64,000 bases of DNA from Methylopila sp. M107 (GTDB lineage: Bacteria > Pseudomonadota > Alphaproteobacteria > Rhizobiales > Methylopilaceae), in the NCBI RefSeq assembly GCF_000384475.1, contig NZ_ARWB01000001.1, positions 3,785,039 through 3,849,038 on the forward strand. The letters are read 5' to 3'. This document shows, one piece after another, positions 16,961 through 24,900 of the stretch; position 1 is the first letter of the stretch, and every line of letters begins with the position of its first letter. Below the pieces are notes generated by a model. It ran no database searches and was not told where the DNA came from. It was given only the letters and a program-made list of their open reading frames with translations. The translations under genes and the position numbers were made by a program.

Positions 16961-17407
16961 TCAGAGTTCCGTCTCGTGGGCCGGCGCGCCCTTCGCGCCC
17001 CAGACCGGGCCGAGATCGACGACCTGCGCCTCGAGGCATTCGACGGTCAGCTTCAGCGACGCCTCGCCGGAAAACAGCAGCACGACCTCGCCGGACGGCT
17101 CGCCCTCGTCGGCCGCGAAGGTGATGGCGAGCAGGTTCAGCACGGTCGCGGGCGCCGACCGGTCGATCCCGCGCGCGGAGACCTTGGTCACGCGGTCGAA
17201 ATGGCCGGCGGTGCGGCGGCGGCGCAACTCGCCGTCGACCCTGCGGTCGGCGCGGTTGCCGACGAATGCGAAGCGCTTTTCGCGCGGCAGAAAGGCGAGG
17301 TCCGCGACCTTGACCACGAAGTCCTGCAGATGCGCCGACAGGATCTCGAGATCCTCGGTGTCGAGCGCGACGAGGCGCAAAGGTGCGTCGGCGGATGCGT
17401 CGGGCAT
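16961..17407 (-). CDS. DUF2948 family protein
   Basis: A 148-residue protein of unknown function. LRLVALDTEDLEILSAHLQD at the N-terminus, FLPREKRFAFVGNRADRR, and a beta-rich C-terminus (VVLLFSGEASLKLTVECLEA) fit DUF2948, which is found between murA and hisD in many alphaproteobacteria. No membrane segments or catalytic motifs are evident. Confidence 0.85.
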   Translation of the reverse strand: MPDASADAPLRLVALDTEDLEILSAHLQDFVVKVADLAFLPREKRFAFVGNRADRRVDGELRRRRTAGHFDRVTKVSARGIDRSAPATVLNLLAITFAADEGEPSGEVVLLFSGEASLKLTVECLEAQVVDLGPVWGAKGAPAHETEL

Positions 17408-17491
17408 GGAGACCAGTGGGTGCGCGTCGATCAGAATTGATCGAGACCGAGGCCGCAGAGGTAGCCGCGCGCGGCCCGAACCGCAATCTCC

Positions 17492-17965
17492 TCAGCCGAC
17501 CGTCCATTGCTTGCGGACCACGACCTGATCGCCCGACGCCGGCCAGAGATGGACCACATAGGCGTCGTCGCCCTCCAATCCGTCTTCGCTGAGCGTCCCG
17601 AGACGAGTCCCGACGACGAGCGCGCGAAGGCTTCCCGCCGGCACGGACGCGTGGGCGGCGTCGGGGGCGTAATCGGTCAGGCCGGCGATCACGATCTCGC
17701 CCGAGGTGGTCAGCCCGCATTCGACCGCATGGTCGACGGCGTCGAGCGCGATCGGCGGCTCGGCCTCATGCAGCTCGACCCGGAACGGCGTCGTCATGTT
17801 GCGGACGGTCGAGACCACGATGACGCCCGGCCCGAGATTGACGCCCTGGGCCAGAATGTCGTCGTTCCAGTCGGTCGGCAGGTCGGCGGCGAAATCGCCG
17901 TTCGCGTCCGCGATGTAGATCTGGTGGTAGTCGGCGAACAGCTCGCCGTCGAACAGGACGCTCAC
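17492..17965 (-). CDS. Unknown protein coupled to murA (weak ComJ-like pattern)
   Basis: A 157-residue protein starting GTG 17965, which forms a GTGA overlap with the murA stop; this coupling is the main reason for the start. The sequence is acidic and beta-rich: [48 protein letters not shown]. The order Y-x-Q-I...WND...AQG...PG...V-x-T resembles the ComJ/nuclease-inhibitor-like family, but only weakly, so no function is assigned. No signal peptide is present. It lies where DUF2948 normally follows murA directly, so it may be an insertion into that operon. Confidence 0.7.
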   Translation of the reverse strand: MSVLFDGELFADYHQIYIADANGDFAADLPTDWNDDILAQGVNLGPGVIVVSTVRNMTTPFRVELHEAEPPIALDAVDHAVECGLTTSGEIVIAGLTDYAPDAAHASVPAGSLRALVVGTRLGTLSEDGLEGDDAYVVHLWPASGDQVVVRKQWTVG

Positions 17966-19254
17966 CCCGTCAGGCGCTCGATCGTCGCGCCGCAGCGGGA
18001 GAGCTTCGCCTCCAGCCGCTCGAAGCCGCGGTCGAGATGGTAGACGCGGTTGACCGTCGTCTCGCCGTCCGCGACGAGGCCGGCGATGACGAGCGACACC
18101 GAGGCGCGCAGGTCCGTCGCCATCACGGGCGCGCCGGTGAGCTTGTCGACGCCCTCGATGGTCGCGGTGTGGCCGTCGATATGGATCCTTGCGCCGAGCC
18201 GGGCGAGCTCCTGCACGTGCATGAAGCGGTTCTCGAAGATCGTCTCGGTGATCTGCGAGGAGCCGTTGGCGCGGGTCGCGAGCGCCATCAGCTGCGCCTG
18301 CAGGTCGGTGGGGAAGCCCGGGAACGGCTCGGTCGTGACCTCGACGGGCGAGATGCCGGCGCCGTTGCGGGCGACGCGGACGCCCTCGTTGGTCTCGGTC
18401 ACCACTGCGCCCATGCTCTCCAGCACGTCGAAGGCCGAGCTGAGCAGGTCGCGGCGGGCGCCTTCGAGCGTCAGCTCGCCGCCCGTCATCGCGACCGCGA
18501 TCGCATAGGTGCCGGTCTCGATCCGGTCCGGCAGCACGGAATGGCGCGCGCCATGCAGCGAGGAGACGCCCTGCACGTGGATGGTCGAGGTCCCGGCGCC
18601 CTCGATCTTCGCGCCCATCTTGATCAGGCAGTCCGCGAGATCGACGATTTCCGGCTCGCGGGCGGCGTTCTCGATCACGGTCTCGCCGCGGGCGAGCGAG
18701 GCCGCCATCAGCACCGTGTGGGTCGCGCCGACGGAGACCTTCGGGAACACGACCCGGCCGCCGACCAGCCCGCCGGCCGGCGCCTTGGTCAGCGCATAGC
18801 CGCCCTCGATGTCGATCGTGGCGCCGAGGCTCTTCAGCCCGGTGAGGAAGAAATCGACCGGCCGCGTGCCGATGGCGCAGCCGCCCGGCAGCGAGACCTT
18901 GGCCTCGCCCATCCGGGCGAGCAGCGGGCCGATGACCCAGAAGCTCGCGCGCATCCGCGAGACGAGATCGTAAGGCGCGGTGGTGTCGACGATCTCGGCG
19001 GCGGTGAGGCGCACCGTGTCGCCGGTGAACTCGTCCTGGTCGGCGCGTTTCCCTGCGACCGAGACCTCGACGCCGTGATTGCCGAGAATGCGCTTCAGCA
19101 GCACCACGTCGGCGAGGCGGGGGAGGTTGTCGAGCGTCAGCGTCTCGGCGCTGAGCAGGCTCGCGATCATCAGGGGGAGGGCGGCGTTCTTCGCGCCCGA
19201 AATCGGGATCCGGCCGTTGAGCGCGGCGCCGCCGACGATCCTGATGCGGTCCAT
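17962..19254 (-). CDS. murA: UDP-N-acetylglucosamine 1-carboxyvinyltransferase
   Basis: A 430-residue enzyme for the first committed step of peptidoglycan synthesis, adding enolpyruvate from PEP to UDP-GlcNAc. [19 protein letters not shown] marks the N-terminus, and Cys126 in [15 protein letters not shown] is the PEP-loop cysteine that fosfomycin attacks, so the enzyme should be of the sensitive type. ATG 19254 is chosen over the longer frame to 19293 because GAGGAG sits 7 bases upstream. It is the first gene of a tightly packed operon running to yacG. Confidence 0.97.
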   Translation of the reverse strand: MDRIRIVGGAALNGRIPISGAKNAALPLMIASLLSAETLTLDNLPRLADVVLLKRILGNHGVEVSVAGKRADQDEFTGDTVRLTAAEIVDTTAPYDLVSRMRASFWVIGPLLARMGEAKVSLPGGCAIGTRPVDFFLTGLKSLGATIDIEGGYALTKAPAGGLVGGRVVFPKVSVGATHTVLMAASLARGETVIENAAREPEIVDLADCLIKMGAKIEGAGTSTIHVQGVSSLHGARHSVLPDRIETGTYAIAVAMTGGELTLEGARRDLLSSAFDVLESMGAVVTETNEGVRVARNGAGISPVEVTTEPFPGFPTDLQAQLMALATRANGSSQITETIFENRFMHVQELARLGARIHIDGHTATIEGVDKLTGAPVMATDLRASVSLVIAGLVADGETTVNRVYHLDRGFERLEAKLSRCGATIERLTG

Positions 19255-19356
19255 GGGGGCTCCTCGGGAAACCGGCGCAGGGGGCGGCGCCAACGCGAAA
19301 CGCGCGGTCTAGCCCGGAGACGCCTTGCGCGCAACGATTGCGCACGCAGCGGGGAA

Positions 19357-19525
19357 CTTGATCCTCCCATGCGCGAAGCGCGGGGGAGGGGGGACCGCGT
19401 AGCGGTGGAGGGGGCAGGGCGTCGAGCGCCTGCGTCTCGGTTCGAGTCTCATCCTGAGACGTCGCCCCCTCCACCATGGCTCACGCCATGGTCCCCCTCC
19501 CCCGCTGCGCGGAGGAGGAACCAAG
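19357..19525. repeat. Intergenic repeat, family A, copy 2
   Basis: Same plan as copy 1: CTTGATCCTCC, GGGGGAGGGGGGACC, GGTGGAGGGGGC, a spacer with CTCATCCTGA, then CCCCCTCCACC, GGTCCCCCTCCCCC and GGAGGAGGAACCAAG. The tips are GCGCGAAGCGC, CGCGTAGCG, ATGGCTCACGCCAT and GCTGCGC. It lies between the murA promoter region and the end of the upstream membrane-protein gene. Confidence 0.85.
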
Positions 19526-19552
19526 GCGGCGGCCCGTCCTGCGTTTTGACGA

Positions 19553-21355
19553 TCAGCCGCCGGGCGCCACCCGCCAGGCGCGGAGCTTGGCGTCGGGGCC
19601 GAGATCGATGCGGGTCAGCCAGCCCGGCGGATCTTGCGAGAACAGCCTCGCGGCGAAGCCGTCCGGATTGCGCTTCGCGGCCGACCTTGCGTCGCCGTCG
19701 GTCTCGCAGACCACCACGAGGCTCGCGCCGCGCGAGATCGCGACGGCGCGCGCGGCCTCTTCCGTGCCGCCGAAGGCGTCGACCGCCGCCGTCAGCCCGT
19801 CGATGTCGCGGTGATAGGGCGCCGAGGTTGCGGAAAGCGGTGTGTGGGCGAGGATGAACGGGCCGACGAAGATCGAGTTGAGCGCAAGGCCCTTCGGCGC
19901 GACGCGGGCGAGCGCGTGGTAGTCGGCGACGGGACAGACGCCGCCGAACGCGCCGCGGTCCTCCATCGGGGCGACGCCGGCGATCGACGCGATCCCGAGC
20001 CCTGCGGCCCCGAGCGTCGCCGAACTGAGGCCGACGGTCGCGAGGCCGAGCCGCAGCCATCCGCCGCTCCGCCCGATCGCGACGGCCGCGACCGGGAGCA
20101 GGGTGGCGGCGGCCGCGAAAGCGAGGTTCGCGCCGCGCACCTGCCAGACCGTCACCGCGCAGGCGGCGGCGAACACCGAGACCGCGGCGGCGGCGCGCCA
20201 GCGGGCCTCGCCGGACGTGGCCAGGATCGACCAGACGGCTGCGGCGATCGCGCCGAGCAGCGCCGCCGCGATCGCAAAGGCCGCGGTCGGTTCTGCGCGG
20301 GCCGAGGATACGAAGCTGTGGGCCTCCTGCGTCCGGTCGAGCCATTCGGTCTTGAGGCGCTCGGGCAGGTCGCCATAGGGGGCGGTGAGGCAGTGCGGCG
20401 CGACCAGGATGATCGCCCCGATCGCGACCGCGCCGATCGCCGCAAGCACGGCGAGCCGCACATTGACGTTTTGCGCGGAGAGCCTCGTGGCGGCCGCGAG
20501 GCCGAAGCCGCCGACGGCGGCCGCCGCGATGTGTCCGGCGCCGATCGCGTCGCAGACGGGCGCGCTCCAGGTCGAAGGGGGCGTGGTCGCCATCGCGAAC
20601 GCCGCGGTCGCCGCGCCGAATGAGAGCCCGAACAGCCGCGCGCCCCGCGCCACAGGCTCGCCCTGCAGCGCCCAGCGCAGCGCGACGAAGCCGGCGCCGG
20701 CGACGACGTGAGGGGCGGTTTCCATGCCGATCGCGGTCATCGCGGCCGCCGCGAGGCCGGCGACGATCCCGCCGGTCCCTGCGCCGTCGATCCGCATCGC
20801 GCCGGCGAGCATCGCGAGCATCAGCGCCATCTGGGCCCCGTGATGGTCGATCGCGCCTGCGCCGTATTGCACGGTGAGGCCCGGCGACAGCACGAACATC
20901 ACGGCCGACACCGCGCCCGCGAGCGGTCCGCCGAGCGCCGCGGCGGCCGAGGCGCAGGCGAGCATCGAAGCCAGCATCAGCAGCGACGGCCACAAGGTGA
21001 GCGTCACGCGCAGCGCCGCCTCGGGCGACATCACGAGTTCGGCGACCGAGAGGATCGCGGCGATCGGAAGGTCGATCAGGCGCGACCAATGCATGAGCAC
21101 GCCGGGGGGATTGAGCCGGCGCTGGACGAGGTCGAACCAACCCTGGCCCGCCAGCAGGTCGCGCACCTCGGCAAGCCGCATGGCGTCGTCGTTCGACATG
21201 CGCTCGACGGCGTCGAACCCGTAGCCGAGCCCCTGGTTGAGCGCGAAGGCCGCCCACACGATGAGCGCGACGGCCCAGCCCGAACGGCCGAGCAGGGCGC
21301 TCAGGCCGTCGGTCAGGGGCGCGCCCAAGGCGGGCCGGGTCGGCGCGGTGATCAT
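19553..21355 (-). CDS. STT3-like (GT-C fold) polytopic membrane protein
   Basis: A 600-residue inner-membrane protein with many hydrophobic segments through residue 450 and a soluble C-terminal part. Two features match GT-C glycosyltransferases of the oligosaccharyltransferase type: an early loop with Asp-Asp (MSNDDAMRLAEVRDLL, D56-D57) and AGAIDHHGAQMAL with the DHH at 170-172. Such enzymes use polyprenyl-linked sugars on the periplasmic side. The acceptor is unknown, and protein glycosylation is only one option. It is Ala-rich and stands upstream of murA in the same direction, separated by a family A repeat, so it may not share the murA transcript. Confidence 0.7.
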   Translation of the reverse strand: MITAPTRPALGAPLTDGLSALLGRSGWAVALIVWAAFALNQGLGYGFDAVERMSNDDAMRLAEVRDLLAGQGWFDLVQRRLNPPGVLMHWSRLIDLPIAAILSVAELVMSPEAALRVTLTLWPSLLMLASMLACASAAAALGGPLAGAVSAVMFVLSPGLTVQYGAGAIDHHGAQMALMLAMLAGAMRIDGAGTGGIVAGLAAAAMTAIGMETAPHVVAGAGFVALRWALQGEPVARGARLFGLSFGAATAAFAMATTPPSTWSAPVCDAIGAGHIAAAAVGGFGLAAATRLSAQNVNVRLAVLAAIGAVAIGAIILVAPHCLTAPYGDLPERLKTEWLDRTQEAHSFVSSARAEPTAAFAIAAALLGAIAAAVWSILATSGEARWRAAAAVSVFAAACAVTVWQVRGANLAFAAAATLLPVAAVAIGRSGGWLRLGLATVGLSSATLGAAGLGIASIAGVAPMEDRGAFGGVCPVADYHALARVAPKGLALNSIFVGPFILAHTPLSATSAPYHRDIDGLTAAVDAFGGTEEAARAVAISRGASLVVVCETDGDARSAAKRNPDGFAARLFSQDPPGWLTRIDLGPDAKLRAWRVAPGG

Positions 21356-21439
21356 GATGGATCGCGGAGTCCGGGAGCTGGTCTGCCCCAGCCTCGCACG
21401 GCCGCGCTTGCGGAGCCGTAAACGCGCAGGCGTCCGGAG

Positions 21440-21592
21440 TCAGCCCTCGGCTTCGTCCTTTTGCGTCGCCTTCGGGGCCTTGCGCTTCCGCAGGTTCTCG
21501 CGAAGCGCCTCGGCGAGCCGTTTCTTCCGCTCGGCGTCGCGCGCGGTCGTCCTGTCGCTGCGGCTGGCGGGCTTTTTGTCGAGGTCCGGCAT
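21440..21592 (-). CDS. Small basic conserved protein
   Basis: A 50-residue protein, MPDLDKKPASRSDRTTARDA, then ERKKRLAEALRENLRKRKAP and an acidic end. The helix ERKKRLAEALRENLRKRK is a pattern commonly seen in a tiny unnamed protein encoded near murA in Rhizobiales. The high charge suggests nucleic-acid or ribosome binding, but that is only inference. ATG 21592 gives a compact ORF; the longer frame upstream is not credible because it crosses repeat-like sequence. Confidence 0.65.
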   Translation of the reverse strand: MPDLDKKPASRSDRTTARDAERKKRLAEALRENLRKRKAPKATQKDEAEG

Positions 21593-21959
21593 GACCGCAA
21601 TGTAGCGGGGCGGCGACGGCGCGTCGCCTCCGAACCGCGACGCCGCCGACCCCTTTTCCCGCTCGCGGGAGAAGGGGATGTGGCGCCGACATTTTCGAAG
21701 AATGCCCGTCCGCTTGGGAAGCTCTTGGTTTGAATCCTCGGCGCTGACGCCCCTCGCCCTTACCCCCCGCTTGGCGGGAGAGGGGGCGGAAACGTGACGC
21801 CCGTTCTCGTCGGCCCGCAGCGCCCTGACGGGGCCTCGCTCGCACACGTGATGAACCTTCCGCCGCGCCGGCGCGACAACGTCGTTGCCTCTCTCGCGGC
21901 CGGGCGTATCGTGCTCTGCGGCTCGCGTGAGACGGGCGAGATTGAGGGGGGCTGCGGCT
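21593..21959. other. Divergent intergenic region with short hairpins
   Basis: Lies between the small basic protein (minus) and the macroglobulin gene (plus) and must hold both promoters. It contains two repeat-like hairpins: CCCCTTTTCCCGCTCGCG with GGGAGAAGGGG at about 21650-21680, and CCCCCCGC-ttg-GCGGGAGAGGGGG at about 21762-21787. The frame from 21794 has no family features and is not called. Confidence 0.5.
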
Positions 21960-24900
21960 ATGGCGCGATCTGGATCGGCGCGGGGCGTAGGCGCCTCGCT
22001 TTGCCTGGCGCTCGGCCTCGCCCTGCCGCTCGCGCAACCGGTCCCGCCCGCTTTCGCCCAGGCCGCGCCCGCGGCCCAGAAAGCGGCCGTCCCGGCGATC
22101 GGCTTCCAGAACCGGCAGGCCTCCGAGAGCGCGCTGAAGCTCGAGGCGCGGCTGAAGCGCGAGGCGCAGGGCGATAGCCGGCCCGTGGCCGAACTCATCA
22201 AGCAGGGCGTCGCGCAGATCCGCGCGAACAGCTGGCGCGAGGCCTCCGTCACCTTCGCGGTCGCGGCCGGCAAGGATCCGAAGAACGAGCAGGCCTGGCG
22301 CAACCTCTCCGTCGCGCTCACCAAGGTCGAGACCGACGACTATTCGGAAAAGGAGAGCCTGCGCGAGCAGGCGCTCGGCGCCGGCTGGCTCGCCTATCAG
22401 GTCTCGCCCGACGCCAAGACCAAGGCGCGCGCGCTCGCGGTGCTGGCCAACGCCTTCGCGGCCCGCGAGAACTGGCGCCCGGCGCTCGACGCCCTCAAGG
22501 CGAGCCTCGCTCTCGCCGAGACGCCCGACAGCCGCTCGACCTTCGAGACCATGCGCGCCGACCACGGGTTCCGCGTGCTCGACACGTCGGTCGACAGCGA
22601 CGCCGCGGCCCCGCGCGCCTGCGTCCAGTTTTCCGAGCCCGTCGCCAAGGGCCGGGTCGATTTCTCGCCCTACGTCGTCCTGAAAGGCGCCGACGCGCCG
22701 GCCGTGACCGCGAACGACTCACAGGTCTGCGTCGACGGCCTCAAGCACGGCGAAACCTATGAGCTGACCGTCCGGCAGGGCCTGCCGTCGAACGTCGACG
22801 AGACGCTGCCGGCCTCCAAGGATTTTCGCCTCTACGTCCGTGACCGGAAGCCCACGGCGCGCTTCACCGGCCGCAACTATGTCCTGCCCTCGACCGGCCA
22901 GCAGGGCGTGCCGGTGGTCACCGTCAATGTCGACGCGGTCTCGGTCGACGTGTTCCGGATCGGCGACCGCAGCCTCGCGCAGGCGGTCACCGCCGGCGAC
23001 TTCCAGAAGCAGCTCGACCAGGAGACGCTGGACAGACTGAAGGCCGACCAGGCCTCCGCGGTCTATTCCGGCGAACTCGTGGTCGACCGCAAGCAGAACG
23101 CCGACGTGGTCACGGCCTTCCCCGTGTCGGAGGCGATCCCGAACCTCGCGCCCGGCGTCTATGTGCTCGCGGCGCGGCCGAAGAACGAGGTCGCGCCGGA
23201 ACCTTGGGACGCGCAGGCGACGCAGTGGTTCGTGGTCTCGGACCTCGGCCTCACGGCGGTTTCCGGGGCCGACGGGGTGAAGGCCTTCGCCCGCTCGCTG
23301 GCGAGCGCCGGTCCGCTGAAGGGCGTCGAGCTCAAGCTGGTCGCCCGCAACAACGAGATCCTCGGCGTCGCCAAGACCGACGACCAGGGGTTCGTCAGCT
23401 TCGCGCCCGGACTGACGCGTGGCACGGGCGGCGCGGCGCCGGCGGTGCTGATGGCCTCCTCCGGCACGGATTACGGTTTCCTCGACCTGACGCGGCCGGG
23501 CTTCGACCTGTCGGATCGCGGCGTCGGCGGGCGCGCGGCCCCGGGGCCGCTCGACGCGCAGGTCTTCGCCGAGCGCGGCGTCTATCGGCCGAACGAGACG
23601 GTCCACGTCACTGCGCTGCTGCGCGACGACAAGGGCGCGGGCGTCGCCGGCTTGCCCCTCACGCTGGTGGTCCAGCGGCCCGACGGCGTCGAGGACCGGC
23701 GCGTCGTCACGACAGACATGGGCGGCGGCGGACGCACGCTCGACATTGCCCTGATCGACCAGGCGATGGGCGGCACGTGGCGGGTCGAGGCGCTGGCCGA
23801 GGCGAAGGGCGCGCCGATCGGCTCGACCACCTTCCTGGTCGCCGACTATGTGCCCGAGCGGCTCGACGTGAAGCTCGAGGCGAAGTCGGCGGAGCTCACC
23901 TCCGCGGGCGCCTCGGCGGCGGTCGACGCGCGGTGGCTCTACGGCGCGCCGGCGGCCGACCTCGCGATCGAGGGCGAGGTCACGCTGAAAGCCCGCGAGG
24001 GCGGACTGCCGGGCTTCGAGGGCTATCAGTTCGGCCTCTCCGACGAGACCGTGGCGCCGGTCCGCACCCCGCTCGACGCTCTCGGCCGGACGGACGCCGC
24101 CGGCCAGGCGACGGTCCGGATCGCGGAGCCCGAGCTGCCCGACACGACGAAGCCGCTGCAGGCGGACGTTTCCTTGCGCGTCGCGGAGCCCTCGGGACGG
24201 ACGCTCGAGCGGACGCTGACGCTGCCGGTGGCGTCGAGAGGCGAACGCATCGGCGTGAAGCCGGCCTTCGCCAATCTCGGCGCCGGCGAGACCGCGAAGT
24301 TCGAGGTCCGTGTGGCCGGCCAGAACGGCCAGCCGGCCGCGGCCTCCGGGCTCAGCTGGCAGCTGCTGAAAGTCGAGACCAGCTACCAGTGGTACGCGAC
24401 CGACGGGCGCTGGAACTTCGAGACGATCAACAAGACCCGCCGCATCGCGGACGGCAAGATCGACGTCGCCGCCGACAGGCCGACCCAGGTCTCGGCCAAG
24501 GCCGACTATGGCCAGTACCGGCTGGAGGTGGCCAGCGCCGATCCGCAGGGGCCGGCGACCAGCGTCGCCTTCGACGCCGGCTACTTCGCGGCCGGCGCCG
24601 CCGACACCCCCGACACGCTCGACGTCGCGCTCGACAAGCCGAACTACCGGCCCGGCGACACGGCGACCGCCAAGCTGCTCTCGCGCTTTTCGGGGCGCGC
24701 GACCGTCATGGTGGTCGGCGCCGGCGTGATCGAAAGCCAGACCCTCGACGTCTCCGCCGACGGCGCGAGCGTCTCGTTCCCGGTCACCGAGGCCTGGCGC
24801 CCCGGCGCCTATGTGGTCGCCTTCGTCCACCGCCCGCTCGACGCCAAGGCGAGCCGGATGCCGGGCCGCGCCATCGGCGTCGCCCACGCCCAGATCGACG

